From contig OZ244849.1 of assembly GCA_965220875.1 (NCBI GenBank), positions 1,488,001 through 1,552,000 of the forward strand: a stretch of DNA of 64,000 nucleotides, in the 5' to 3' direction. Under the pieces are notes generated by a model. The model did not search any database. It worked only from the letters and a program-made list of their open reading frames with translations, and was not told the origin of the DNA. Shown here piece after piece: positions 18,312 to 27,761 of the stretch; the first letter of the stretch is position 1, and the number at the start of each line of letters is the position of its first letter. The position numbers were made by a program, and so were the translations under genes. Origin of the DNA: WTFY01 sp965220875 (lineage in GTDB: Bacteria > Pseudomonadota > Gammaproteobacteria > UBA4575).

Positions 18312-18983
18312 TCATTTATCAACTCTAGATAATTTACGGGCAGCATCTAAATCCCCTCTCATTACATATCGCCTTAAGTTATTTAGATAGTTGTACCATT
18401 GAATAAGATCATCTCGATTCTTTGGGCAATTAGGTATTTGAATATCAAAATCTAGTAAAGCACTCTCCAAGGAAGCAATTTGCTTCATAAAATCGTGATT
18501 AAAAACAAGGCCACCAGTAAGCATCGAATCAGCCATATCAAGAGTTTCTTCTACTAAAAATTCGATATCAACATCACTAAATTTGGTTTTTGGCAATGTC
18601 TTTACTATTCGACGATAAACCCAAGGAGGTGCAGTAAAAATAAACCATACGAAAAATCCTGTGACAAATATAACTAGAATTAAGGGTGTAAATGCTGCTT
18701 GAACCTCGGGAGGGTCTTGCCAGATAAAATTCCCTTCCCTAGCAGCTGCTATTGCAGTTCCGTCAACAAGCTCAGTGACTTCAATCCCTATTCGTCGCCC
18801 ATCGTCATCGGTAGCTTCACAATCAGGTGGATCGTTACCTTGTCCTCGCAACTTGAACGAATGAAAGGGCATCTTCCCTAGCCTTTCAAGTTCCTCGTTG
18901 AATGTCAGGATCACGCCGATTTCGTTTTCCTCCTTCTTATTTGACAAAGCAAAGTAGGACGCATGCCGTCGTATACCATCCAA
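18312..18983 (-). CDS. hypothetical protein with a nuclease-like N-terminal part and a membrane segment
   Basis: A 223-codon frame. The translation probably starts at an internal ATG (MPFHSFKLRGQG, 18872). Residues DPPDCEATDDDGRRIGIEVTEL resemble the PD...(D/E)xK core of restriction-endonuclease-like proteins, with T in place of the usual Lys (GIEVTEL). This part is followed by a hydrophobic segment (LILVIFVTGFFVWFIF) and a soluble C-terminal region. The combination looks like a chimera created by rearrangement between IS remnants. Function unknown. Confidence 0.45.
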   Translation of the reverse strand: MDGIRRHASYFALSNKKEENEIGVILTFNEELERLGKMPFHSFKLRGQGNDPPDCEATDDDGRRIGIEVTELVDGTAIAAAREGNFIWQDPPEVQAAFTPLILVIFVTGFFVWFIFTAPPWVYRRIVKTLPKTKFSDVDIEFLVEETLDMADSMLTGGLVFNHDFMKQIASLESALLDFDIQIPNCPKNRDDLIQWYNYLNNLRRYVMRGDLDAARKLSRVDK

Positions 18984-19356
18984 AAGCTGAATGGCTCCTT
19001 GGCGCGATCACCAAGGCTTGGGTGCTGTCTATCAGGGGGATGGGATGCCGGCATCTTCAATCACCGCTCAAGGTATATACGGACAGCAGTCTCAACTGTC
19101 GACATCGTTCCTCCTCCAAGCTCGGTCTTGCTGATCCGGAATCCGCGCAGGGTACGGAGCACTATGCGCCGTGTTCTCGGTGCTGTTGATCGTGTAGGTT
19201 ATCTCTTAGCCTTCCTCGATGATTTCAGCCCTGCCGTGATTGAAATACGCGATGCGACCATCAAATGAGCCCCGCTCCGGGGGTTCGTGCAGAGGACTAC
19301 AGCTGTTAATAACGCATCAAAGCGATGCTTGACTACACTTCTCTGAACTTTAGTGT
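18984..19356. other. broken cargo sequence, no intact gene
   Basis: On the minus strand, 19300-19370 contains the start of the second cargo gene (MNTKVQR...KHRFDALLTAVV), homologous to 9841-9978 and soon interrupted. Further on, DGRIAYFNHGRAEIIEEG (about 19207-19262) is open but I do not recognise it. Confidence 0.4.
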
Positions 19357-19776
19357 TCATAGTAGCGGGTAACAGGCAAACTGTTTCAGGTATTTCAACT
19401 TCACCTCGTTTGGAGGCGTGCTCTTCTTCCTGGCAGCTTCTACATGCTTTTTCTCCCAAGCACCAAACAGTTCCACATCACCTTTCTGGCCATCGATACA
19501 GACAATCAATAAGTCATAGTCCGCATCGGGTTTTATAGTGACATACCTGTCGTCTTTGTTTTTACTGTAGTGCCACTTGAACTTAACCTGAACGGCCAAG
19601 TCTCCAATGTGCCCATCTACATCCTTCTTGCCTTGTGCAGTTCTCACCATGCCAAACCTGTCTTCACAAAAACTCTCACCAAGAAACTCGTACACGCCAT
19701 CATAACGGGAAGGCATAGAACCCAATATCTGCAAAAGAACCTTGCGTACCCACGCGTTTTGCCAGCTGGCAATCAC
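19357..19776 (-). CDS. nuclease-like cargo protein, paralogue of 9434-9832
   Basis: A 139-aa protein with a GTG start at 19776 that overlaps the stop of the upstream gene. It shares FLGESFCED, FGMV, DGHIGDLAVQVKFKW, RYVTIKPDADYDLLIVC and DVELFGAWEKK with the protein at 9434. The Asp-Gly-x-Ile and Q-x-K residues suggest an Mrr-like PD-(D/E)XK fold; activity is unproven. It is the second gene of a cargo set 20141 to about 19300. Confidence 0.65.
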   Translation of the reverse strand: MIASWQNAWVRKVLLQILGSMPSRYDGVYEFLGESFCEDRFGMVRTAQGKKDVDGHIGDLAVQVKFKWHYSKNKDDRYVTIKPDADYDLLIVCIDGQKGDVELFGAWEKKHVEAARKKSTPPNEVKLKYLKQFACYPLL

Positions 19777-20141
19777 TTTTTGTCCTTCGCCTTGGTGTGC
19801 TCGGTTTTCACACCTGTAATGGGCAAGCCTGCAATGACGCCCCCCGTGAATCCGCCTGGAATTACGATCACACCATTTCCCTCCAGCCCTATATGGCGTG
19901 AGAGACCGTCTTTCCCGTAGTGATGACTGGTAATCTGCAAGTCGCCTTCAATGCGAATCCCGTGTTGATTAATGTGTTCTATTTTCTCATCAAGACCGGC
20001 AATTCGCTTCTTGTACCTGTGCCCTAACATCAAGATGCCTAGCACAGCACCAGCCCCAAGACATGCAGCCCAAACAAGGTGCAATACCCAGTGCTCGATG
20101 AAACCCTGTACCAGCCAAGTGATCGTTGCTTCGATTACCAT
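19773..20141 (-). CDS. small membrane protein in the nuclease-like cargo operon
   Basis: A 122-aa protein with one or two N-terminal membrane segments (VLHLVWAACLGAGAVLGILML), a basic/coiled region (YKKRIAGLDEKIEHI) and a glycine-rich C-terminal half (GKDGLSRHIGLEGNGVIVIPGGF). No family recognised. Its stop overlaps the start of the next gene. The start lies 58 bp inside the IS1595-type end at 20189-20199. Confidence 0.6.
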   Translation of the reverse strand: MVIEATITWLVQGFIEHWVLHLVWAACLGAGAVLGILMLGHRYKKRIAGLDEKIEHINQHGIRIEGDLQITSHHYGKDGLSRHIGLEGNGVIVIPGGFTGGVIAGLPITGVKTEHTKAKDKK

Positions 20142-20188
20142 TGAAATATACTAGTCTAGTCACGTACAGTGTCAACGGAAATAACGCG

Positions 20189-20199
20189 ATATAATCCCC
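20189..20199. repeat. IS1595-type terminal sequence ATATAATCCCC
   Basis: Same 11 bases as the right terminus of the complete element at 37080-39410. Other copies are at 9393-9403 and about 32340-32350. No matching left end was found for these three. Confidence 0.45.
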
Positions 20200-20317
20200 C
20201 AAATTTTCAAACCAGAAGCACATTTGAATTTATGAACCTGTTCCTTGATGAGGTCGCAGATCGCACGTTTTTTGAGCAAGGTCGCTGGGGAGGCAAGCGA
20301 GTAAAAGGGAAGATTGA

Positions 20318-20860
20318 ATGAAGTCAAACAAAAGCTACACAACAATAACCGGTGCATCGGGAGAGTATTACGTTCTAAGCCAATTACTTCGGCGTGGATG
20401 GATAGCAGCATTGGCTCCTGATGGTGCTCCCAACATGGATATTCTTGTAACAAACGTTGAAAGCGAGAAAGTCTGTGCCATTCAAGTCAAGACTGCACGG
20501 CTGATAACGAGCAAGAACGGCTGGCACATGAGCCACAAGCACGAGACGATAATCAGTGACAAGCTGTTTTATGCTTTCGTCGATATTGGAGAGGAAGTAT
20601 CTGCTCCAATCGTCTCCTACATTCTGCCATCGCAGGTGGTTGCAGACTGTATCCGTAGTTGCCATGAAGTGTGGATGGATACTCCCGGCCGGGGTGGACA
20701 GCCCCACAAGGAAGTTGAGATGAGAATGCTCTTTCCAGACCACGCTTTCATCAAGCCAATAACCGACCAAGGAAAAACCATCATTGACCAGTATCGGGCT
20801 GGCTGGCTGGAACCCTATCGTGAAAACTGGGGTATACTGGGCTTGCCTGCGGTTAGATGA
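20318..20860 (+). CDS. PD-(D/E)XK nuclease-like protein
   Basis: A 180-aa protein. ASGEYYVLSQLLRRGW, then APDGAPNMDILVTN, then CAIQVKTAR is the helix-Asp-(E/Q)xK order of the PD-(D/E)XK superfamily (Asp in NMDIL, Gln-Val-Lys as the catalytic QxK). Such stand-alone proteins are common near mobile DNA. The N-terminus MKSNKSY has an acceptable site (aaaagggaagattga). It lies between IS1595 remnants and may be cargo. Intact in length. Confidence 0.7.
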   Translation: MKSNKSYTTITGASGEYYVLSQLLRRGWIAALAPDGAPNMDILVTNVESEKVCAIQVKTARLITSKNGWHMSHKHETIISDKLFYAFVDIGEEVSAPIVSYILPSQVVADCIRSCHEVWMDTPGRGGQPHKEVEMRMLFPDHAFIKPITDQGKTIIDQYRAGWLEPYRENWGILGLPAVR

Positions 20861-20952
20861 ACCATATAGCGTGCGTGTCAATAGGAAATAACGTATAGTC
20901 AACAAAAGGTTGTACACATTCACCCACAAGCAATGCAATACAGGAGTGCATT

Positions 20953-21135
20953 GTGGCCAACAAGAAAGCGAACGGCAGTGGCGATCTTCTAACCAGAGCC
21001 ATGAAACAGGTATTCAGCGAGGTTTTCGGCGAAAAGGTCGAACCTGTCATGAATGAAACGGGATCCATTGAGGGCCGACTCAATGATCGCATCGATACCA
21101 CCAATGAAAACATGCAATCCCAATCTGCTGAATAG
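20953..21135 (+). CDS. short hypothetical protein
   Basis: A 60-aa frame starting with GTG (MANKKANGSGDLLTRAMKQVFSEVFGE). Hydrophilic; no family recognised. It may be a truncated cargo gene because it ends near decayed IS sequence. Confidence 0.35.
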   Translation: MANKKANGSGDLLTRAMKQVFSEVFGEKVEPVMNETGSIEGRLNDRIDTTNENMQSQSAE

Positions 21136-21249
21136 AAAAGAAAATCAGCAAGATAATCGAGGTGGCACGTTAGACCAGTTCCTGGTATGGCTGGCGGCTG
21201 CGGGGTGCTACTCCCTTGACCCGAGAGCCACGATAGCGCTTCGTAGCGG

Positions 21250-22182
21250 CTAGCTTATCAACTCCCTGTACATCAACCGCTTGCCCACCATACCCGCTGC
21301 CACATTCTGCATCTGTTCCATGGTGTCGGATTCCCGAACGTTGTAGCGTCCTGAAAATTCATCGACATACCTGTCCAAGTGCTTCTCGCTCATGTGGTGG
21401 TACGTGCCGTGTAACCACACTTGAGTAAAGCCCAGAATGACTCGATGCCATTGGTGTGAGCCTGATCCTTGACGTACTGGCTGACTGAATGCTTGACGGT
21501 TTCATGCCTGTGAGGGATGCCCTGATAGCACTTGTGTTCATCGGTGTAGACGATGCTGTCAGGCTCGACACGGCTGTTAACGAAGTTATGCAAAGTCTGC
21601 TTGTCCGTGCTGGTGATCTTTGAAGCACTGACCTTACGGGTAGCACGATCCCCACTACAATGGACTTGCTGACTCCACTCATCCAGCTTTCAGCTTTTTG
21701 CCGGAATGCTTGTTGCGCTCTTTGCCACCCATGTAGGTCTCGTCAATCTCCACAGACCCTATGAAAGCATCCAGTCCGGTATCGCCCCAAGCCTTGTGCA
21801 ATCTATGCAGCATGAAACAAGCCGTCCTTTGCGTGACTTTCAGGTCACGATGCAGTTTCGTGCCGCTAACGCCCTTGAAGTTGGTTACATGCAGATACAG
21901 GGCAAAAGCCCACTTGCGAAGTGGCAGCCGTGAACTTTGCAGGGTGGTTCCAGTGCGAACGCTGAAGTAGTTATAATAATCATTACAGAAGTAGGGCATG
22001 GTCTTGTGCTCGGCTTCCACTGTCTTGGTACTGCCACAGCGACCACAGCATCGTTCTTGTGGCCAGTAAATGCTCTCGAACCATTTAATGGCAGATTCCT
22101 CATCGGGAAATATCTCTCCCAACTCAAGTAAGGAAATGCCCTCTCTGTGTGATTTTCCGGGTGCTTTCTTCTTTGTTTTCAT
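21250..22182 (-). pseudogene. IS1595-family transposase with frameshifts
   Basis: Starts at 22182 (MKTKKKAPGKSHREGISL), with a zinc ribbon (CGRCG...YFCNDY, first Cys pair kept), then FKGVSGTKLHRDLKVTQ and EIDETYMGGKERNKHS. Frame changes occur near 21680 and again near 21400; the C-terminal part has TNGIESFWALLK and ends at TAG 21250. It resembles the transposase at 37174-38118 most closely (shared APGKS-REGISL and GGKERNKH). Confidence 0.85.
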
Positions 22183-22319
22183 ATCGAGTACGTGACACCG
22201 AACGTCAGCAGTAAACCTGATAGGTCTTCCATGCCAGGGCTTCTGTGGTTTGTGTTGTAGCGAAATTAATGTCCAATAAACTGGACTAAAGTTTCTAACA
22301 TTATTTACATATCGCAGCC

Positions 22320-22523
22320 ATGAAACTACAGGAATATCTTGAAGAGGCCGGGGTTTCAATCTCCAGGTTTGCTGAAAAGGTTGGCATCTCACGTCAGCTC
22401 GTGCACAAGTGGCTGAGAGGCAAAGAACCTCTGCTGCGTTATGCGCTGATTGTTGAGGATTTGACCGACGGCAAGGTCGACTGCAGGTCCTGGGGCAAGC
22501 CATCCGAAGAGCAAAATCTCTAA
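22320..22523 (+). CDS. small XRE-type helix-turn-helix protein
   Basis: A 67-aa protein: SISRFAEKVGISRQLVHKWLRGKEP is a helix-turn-helix. Probably a DNA-binding regulator of the adjacent HNH gene or a phage/plasmid-type Cro-like protein. The next gene starts 26 bp downstream. Confidence 0.65.
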   Translation: MKLQEYLEEAGVSISRFAEKVGISRQLVHKWLRGKEPLLRYALIVEDLTDGKVDCRSWGKPSEEQNL

Positions 22524-22549
22524 TTTTCCAGAATTTCCCACGCCTCGCA

Positions 22550-22921
22550 ATGAGTCGTAAGCAATTTATAGAATCACAGGGGGCAACCTGTAAAAACTGG
22601 TTCTGGAGTTGGTCATTCATCAATGAAGCCAAGAAATTCATCATATTTGGCATGTGGGATACAAGGGACGAGAGTGGCGAAATTTTGTGCGAGAGTTGGG
22701 TAATCAGCCACAAAGGCAAAAGGAGTCATGGGTACCCGCAGTCACGGGAGCATATCCGGCTTATCGAGGAGGAGGGCTACCTGCTCAAGACTTTCCCCAT
22801 GGAATACACGACTGCAGACGAAAACGATCCAGAGGCCCCCGCAAAAATCAAAGGATTCACCCCGGAACTCAGCGACAAAAAGCTGATTCGGGACGAAAAC
22901 TGCTGGTTTGCTTCGGACTAG
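22550..22921 (+). pseudogene. N-terminal part of an HNH-endonuclease-type protein
   Basis: A 123-aa frame (MSRKQFIESQGATCKNWFWSWSF...REHIRLIEEEGYLLKTFPM...KIKGFTPEL). I recognise this as the N-terminal domain found in front of HNH nucleases in larger proteins. The sequence continues in another frame (about 22925-23100) without the C-terminal HNH motif, so the nuclease part is lost and replaced by transposase remnant. Confidence 0.55.
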
Positions 22922-23105
22922 AAATATGGGTGTACTTACCAGAAGAAATACATCTGGAGGAATTTTCCAAGCAGGATGTAACATATGAAATTACTTTGGC
23001 TAACAGGTTGAAGCATCTGGCCGGGGCTGCGCCCGTCCCGGGTGACCCCGGTATTCGCCTTGGGCAAAATCTTTCTAGCTCTCTCGAAGCAAGTATGGGA
23101 AATGT

Positions 23106-23728
23106 TTGGAGGGATACTTGGCCTTGTCTTTTGGGCAGTACTGCACCAAGTGCGGATGCACAGGTCGTATTACGAAGCAGAAGAACTATCGTAAGGGCTA
23201 TTGGCGCGGAGACTGCTGCAGCTTCATCAACTGCTTCACTGGAACGCCTCTTGAGCATAACAGGGTGAAGGACAGCAAAAGTGGATTTATGCTGCTCACC
23301 AGTTGATGGTGGCTCGCAAGGTCATTTCTGCCTTACAACTCAAGTACGAGTTGAAAGTCAGCTACCCTACTGCCTGGTACATGCTGCATCGGCTTCGTAT
23401 CATGTGTGGCACTGATCTTGAGGCTCTTCGTGGTGAGGTGGAAATGGATGCCACTTATCTTGGTGGACTGGAAAAGAACAAGCATTCAAGCGATAAGCTG
23501 AAAGCAGGCCGGGGAACGGTTGGGAAGCAATCTGCCAAAGAGTATGTCAATGGTATGGCTCATACCAATGGTATTGAGTCAGTCTGGTCTACGATCAAAA
23601 GAGGCTTCAATGGAATCTATCACCACTGGAGCAAGAAACATTGCCAGAAACATGTTGATGAGTTTACATTCAGACTGAACACGCCAGCAATCCATGAAAA
23701 AGCTGTTGCTGCCCACTCAAACATTTAA
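23106..23728 (+). pseudogene. IS1595-family transposase remnant
   Basis: Pieces of the zinc ribbon (CTKCGCTGRI) and of the DDE domain (VEMDATYLGGLEKNKHS, MAHTNGIESVWSTIKRGFNG, HVDEFTFRLN) in two frames, with the central part after KAGRGTVGK deleted. Confidence 0.8.
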
Positions 23729-23823
23729 GCGTACTATTCTACCCTGTTAAGTATGTCAAAGGGAACAACGCGAAACTAAAAGAAGTGTAATGACTTGAAC
23801 CAAAGCAAGGAATTAAACAAACC

Positions 23824-24660
23824 ATGAGACAATACACACTTGCGTTATACGTACTCCTTCTTACAGGTTGCATGGGAGGTGGAGGATCCGGTGATGTTCC
23901 CATTCCTCCACCTGAATACTATGCGATACAGGATTATGAACGGATTGCCACGAATGCCAATCTCTTGCTTTCCACAGACAGAATCAATTGGATACCAGAC
24001 CAAGCAGAACCGGAACGTGTATCCGTAGAATGTCTGGGCATGTACTGTTCGGTAGGCTATTCAGCTTTCATACATTCAGACAAGGTTATCGGCCTGAGCG
24101 TGGATGATCTTTCGGTACTATCCACTGTTCAAGGAATCAATACGGGAGTCGTGGAGTTCAGCAGCCCATGGTCCAACCTGCACAGCTATGGCGGTTGGAT
24201 GAAACACAGTTTCTTTGCTTCAACCGCTGTCATGTGGGTGAACGACCTAGACCCCGATCAGGGAGTGGTCCAGGCATACGGCACGGTGACCGGAAACTCA
24301 ATGTCCACCAATCCCACGATGGAGGCGACCTGGACAGGTTTTGTTACCGCAAAAGACCATAATGTTGCAACCGACCTGACATCAGTTGTAACAGGCGATG
24401 CCCGTATCTCTGTCAGCATTGATGAGCAGGTATTGGTGGACGTTCACTTGACGGATATGGTCAATGATATGACCAGCCAAAGCTACACTGACATGATTTA
24501 TGAAGGCATGCCAGCAACCGATGATCAGTTTGGCCGTTACCATGCAGATGATGACAAGGTATCCGGCGTGTTTTACGGCCCGAACCACGAGGAAGTAGGC
24601 GGAGTGTTTGACCATCCAGAAGGACTGGCTGGGGCTTACGGAGGAAAGAGAAAAGATTAA
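23824..24660 (+). CDS. TbpB-like surface lipoprotein, paralogue of 31313-32158
   Basis: A 278-aa lipoprotein: lipobox LLTGC with Cys16, then a glycine-rich tether (MGGGGSG). The C-terminal ~110 residues form a small beta-barrel with the ending typical of TbpB/Slam-substrate lipoproteins (FYGPNHEEVGGVFDH...AYGGKR). In Neisseria such domains occur in transferrin-binding and factor-H-binding surface lipoproteins; the ligand here is unknown. Very similar to the product of 31313-32158 on the opposite strand. No SLAM-type exporter is present in the window. Confidence 0.7.
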   Translation: MRQYTLALYVLLLTGCMGGGGSGDVPIPPPEYYAIQDYERIATNANLLLSTDRINWIPDQAEPERVSVECLGMYCSVGYSAFIHSDKVIGLSVDDLSVLSTVQGINTGVVEFSSPWSNLHSYGGWMKHSFFASTAVMWVNDLDPDQGVVQAYGTVTGNSMSTNPTMEATWTGFVTAKDHNVATDLTSVVTGDARISVSIDEQVLVDVHLTDMVNDMTSQSYTDMIYEGMPATDDQFGRYHADDDKVSGVFYGPNHEEVGGVFDHPEGLAGAYGGKRKD

Positions 24661-25114
24661 ACAGTCTGTCAAACATGCCTTATGGTGGGGTAAGGTGACC
24701 CCATGCTCCCGGCAGCATGCTGACTTAAACGGGTGACTGCAAACCGAAAGAAGATATACCAGTTCCTCCCATGACCAAAAAGAACCTGAATCGCAGATTC
24801 AGGATGCGTTTAGATCGAAAGGGGAAACCTGTAATGGAAGAAGTGTAATAAGAGGGGTTTGTAAACTAATCTTTATAATTCCCTTCAGTTTGGTGCCCTC
24901 AATCTCACCAGTGGCGATCTTGGCAACTGTGACTGCACACCCAACTGCATCCGCCGGACGCTTTATCCGTTGGAATCTCGATCCGTATTGTGTAGCATTT
25001 GTATTTTCAGGGAGGTGGTATTGTATTACACTATTACACCCCTCTCTTTATCAATGATGAATAGCTGCTAGGCGTTACGGACAGATCTGCAGCCGGACAA
25101 TTGGGGGGAATGCT
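24661..25114. other. intergenic, no supported gene
   Basis: No gene of reasonable length. A 25-codon frame at about 24771 is too short to claim. Confidence 0.4.
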
Positions 25115-26239
25115 ATGAAGACGAATCAAACGAAGCGAAGAAGTTCCCGGTACGGGGTGGTTGGCTGGACAGCCGGTGCCGTGCTGGCGTGTCTGACCGG
25201 TCTGCCCGGGGTCGCGACAGGTGCCGAATCGGTCACGGTGGTTTCCTGGGGCGGCTCCTATGCCAGGGCCTGGGAGAAGGCGATTCTTGAGCCCTTCACG
25301 GCCGAGACGGGTGTCGAAGTGCGCCTGGAGAGTTTCAACGGCGGCCTGGCCCAGGTCAGGGCGCAGGTCGAGACGGGCAACGTGCACTGGGACATCGTGG
25401 ATCTTGAGCTTGCGGACCTTGTGCGCGGATGTGACGAGAACCTGCTCGAGCTTGTCGACATAGACCAGTTGCCCCCGGCCCCCGACGGCACCCCGGCACG
25501 GGAGGACTACTACGAGGGGACGTATTCGGACTGCGGGGGCAGCGGGATTTTCTACTCGACGATCTATGCCTATAACACCAAGAGTTTTCCGGGCGAGAAG
25601 CCGACCACCATCGAGGACTATTTCGATCTCGGGAAGTTTCCGGGTCGGCGCGGCATGCGCCGCACTCCCGGGGTGAACCTGGAGTTCGCGCTCATGGCGG
25701 ACGGGGTTCCTCCGGGCGAGGTGTACGAGGTGCTCGACACGCCGGAGGGCCTGGACCGTGCCTTTCGCAAGCTGGACACGATCAAGGAGCATATTGTCTG
25801 GTGGGAGGCTGGTGCCCAGCCGCCGCAGATGCTGGCCGACCAGGAGGTGGTGATGAGCACGGCCTACAACGGCAGGATCTTCAACGCCCAGGTGATCGAG
25901 AACCAGCCGCTGGTGATCGTCTGGGATGGCCAGGTGCTCGATTACAGCCAGATTGCGATCGTCGCCGGGACGCCCAACATGGAAACGGCAAGGGAATTCC
26001 TGCAGTATGCTTCCCGGGTGGAGTCGATGGCGGCGATCGGGCGTTACATTGCGTACAGTCCGACCCGCCGTTCGGGCGTGAGCCTTTTTCCCAAGCATGC
26101 GGAGACGGGTGTGGAGATGCGTCCGCACATGCCGAGTGCGCCGGAGAACCTGAAGCGAGCGTTGCGCAACGACTGGGAGTGGTGGAGCGATAACGCGGAG
26201 GAAGTGCACGAGCGGTTTAGCGCGTGGCTCAATCGCTGA
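25115..26239 (+). CDS. periplasmic solute-binding protein, polyamine (PotD) type
   Basis: A 374-aa secreted protein with a signal peptide ending ...GVATGA. The mature start VTVVSWGGSYARAWEKAILEPF and the later WDIVDLE and YNGRI features are typical of the PotD/PotF-like extracellular solute-binding family. Substrate inferred only (polyamine or similar small cation). No ATPase or permease genes follow, so this is an orphan binding protein; the porin begins 100 bp later. The codons are GC-rich compared with the IS regions around it. Confidence 0.75.
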   Translation: MKTNQTKRRSSRYGVVGWTAGAVLACLTGLPGVATGAESVTVVSWGGSYARAWEKAILEPFTAETGVEVRLESFNGGLAQVRAQVETGNVHWDIVDLELADLVRGCDENLLELVDIDQLPPAPDGTPAREDYYEGTYSDCGGSGIFYSTIYAYNTKSFPGEKPTTIEDYFDLGKFPGRRGMRRTPGVNLEFALMADGVPPGEVYEVLDTPEGLDRAFRKLDTIKEHIVWWEAGAQPPQMLADQEVVMSTAYNGRIFNAQVIENQPLVIVWDGQVLDYSQIAIVAGTPNMETAREFLQYASRVESMAAIGRYIAYSPTRRSGVSLFPKHAETGVEMRPHMPSAPENLKRALRNDWEWWSDNAEEVHERFSAWLNR

Positions 26240-26339
26240 GGGGTGCCAGGATTCGTGCGGCAGTTCGAACGCTGCTATGGTTAACAAGATCGAAGATGGG
26301 CCAAGTTGGGTGGCCTGCCCACATTTGAGGATAGCTGAG

Positions 26340-27761
26340 ATGAAACTACAAGCATGCAGACAGGTTTTCTGGGTCATTTTTTTGCTGCTCTTTTTTCTGC
26401 CCGTGGCGGCTGAGGAAACCGCCTCTGATGAGAATGAGGCCCTGCGCCAGCATATTGAGCACCTGGAGCAGGAGTTGGCGAAGGCCCGGGAAAAGCTTGC
26501 CGAGGTGGAATCCCAGAAAGAAGGCGGTGCACAACCGGTTGTGCTCGAGGAGCCGGCTGAACCAGAACAACGCCCGGTCCGGATCGGCGGCGCCCTGGGC
26601 ATACACTACGCATACGGCGATTATGAACATGACGGCTCCTTTGCACGCCGCAACGAAGACCTGGGAGACGTGGATCTTGATATCTTCCGCCTGAACGCCG
26701 ATATCGAGTCCGGCAACCTCATCGGCAGAATCGAGTACCGGTGGTATGACCCGTACAGCATGATGCACACTGCGTGGCTGGGATACGATTCGGAGCGTTA
26801 CGGCACGTTCAAGGCGGGTATCGTTCGCGTTCCCTTCGGTCCGGGACCGTGGGGAGTGTCCACCAGCTGGTTCTTTGACCAGCATTATTACGTCGGGCTT
26901 TCCGATGACATGGACCTGGGTATCCGATGGACCAAGTCCTTTGGAGACCTGACCGTCGATCTTGCCTACTACGTCGAGGACGAAGGGGAGTGGGACGGAA
27001 CCAGTCGTGATAGCTCACGCTACAGCTATGACCTAGTGACGTGGGATGAGCAGACCTACTATGAGGGTGAGCTGGACTCAGAGGGTGTGGCCCGGTCAGA
27101 GGGTGACGTCAAGTGGGGCGAAGGGGAAAACGGGTTTGAGGAAGACGGTCAATTGAACCTGCGGGTACTCTACGCGACGGAAAACCTCGGAACCCTGGGA
27201 GCCTCCTTTCAATACGGCTGGCTGAAGGGGAAAAACGTGGACGACAGTGGCGCAGACCATTACGCGATCTCCGCCCACGCCGAGAATTCGTTTGGGAATT
27301 TCACGCTTGCATCACAGATTTCCTACTACAAGTACGACATTACCGACGACACCCCGTGGGGAACCGGCGACCTGATCCCCATGGGGGCGTTCAACTTTGC
27401 CTGGCCCGTGGCATCCGAGGGCTGGGTACCCGCCTTATCCCTTCGATACAACGGCATCGACACGTCAGGCATCCCGTGGCTTGAAAGCGTTATGCCCTAC
27501 CTCGAGTGGAGCTCCATCCTGAAAGAGCGAAGCGATTTCAATGACAGCACCCTGTGGACACTGGGCGCCCTGTGGTACTGGGGCAACCTGTATATCTATA
27601 CCGATCTTGGGATCTCCGACGGCAATTATTTCGTCGGTGACAAGGGTGACAGCTACAGCAACATCTATGATGGCGTCGGCGACTTCGGTGCCAGCGGCAA
27701 TGACCGGTGGAAGAAGCGATTCAACATCAACGCCCGGTATTACTTCAGCCTGTTCAACTAG
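26340..27761 (+). CDS. outer-membrane porin with N-terminal coiled coil
   Basis: A 473-aa protein started at ATG 26340 behind gagga; a longer frame from 26277 lacks a signal sequence. Signal peptide (FWVIFLLLFFLPVAAEE), then a coiled coil (ENEALRQHIEHLEQELAKAREKLAEVES, residues about 27-55), and then a beta-barrel with alternating aromatic strands (GIHYAYGDYE, LIGRIEYRWYDPY) ending NARYYFSLFN. It resembles phosphate-selective-porin-like barrels. Next to a solute-binding protein, so possibly an uptake pair. Confidence 0.75.
   Translation: MKLQACRQVFWVIFLLLFFLPVAAEETASDENEALRQHIEHLEQELAKAREKLAEVESQKEGGAQPVVLEEPAEPEQRPVRIGGALGIHYAYGDYEHDGSFARRNEDLGDVDLDIFRLNADIESGNLIGRIEYRWYDPYSMMHTAWLGYDSERYGTFKAGIVRVPFGPGPWGVSTSWFFDQHYYVGLSDDMDLGIRWTKSFGDLTVDLAYYVEDEGEWDGTSRDSSRYSYDLVTWDEQTYYEGELDSEGVARSEGDVKWGEGENGFEEDGQLNLRVLYATENLGTLGASFQYGWLKGKNVDDSGADHYAISAHAENSFGNFTLASQISYYKYDITDDTPWGTGDLIPMGAFNFAWPVASEGWVPALSLRYNGIDTSGIPWLESVMPYLEWSSILKERSDFNDSTLWTLGALWYWGNLYIYTDLGISDGNYFVGDKGDSYSNIYDGVGDFGASGNDRWKKRFNINARYYFSLFN

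Noticed and set aside
25034..26602. 522-codon minus-strand frame
   Set aside because: Shadow of the solute-binding protein in GC-rich sequence; the plus-strand protein has a signal peptide and family motifs.
25115..27761. Complete polyamine ABC transporter operon
   Set aside because: Only the binding protein and a porin are present; no ATPase or permease follows.
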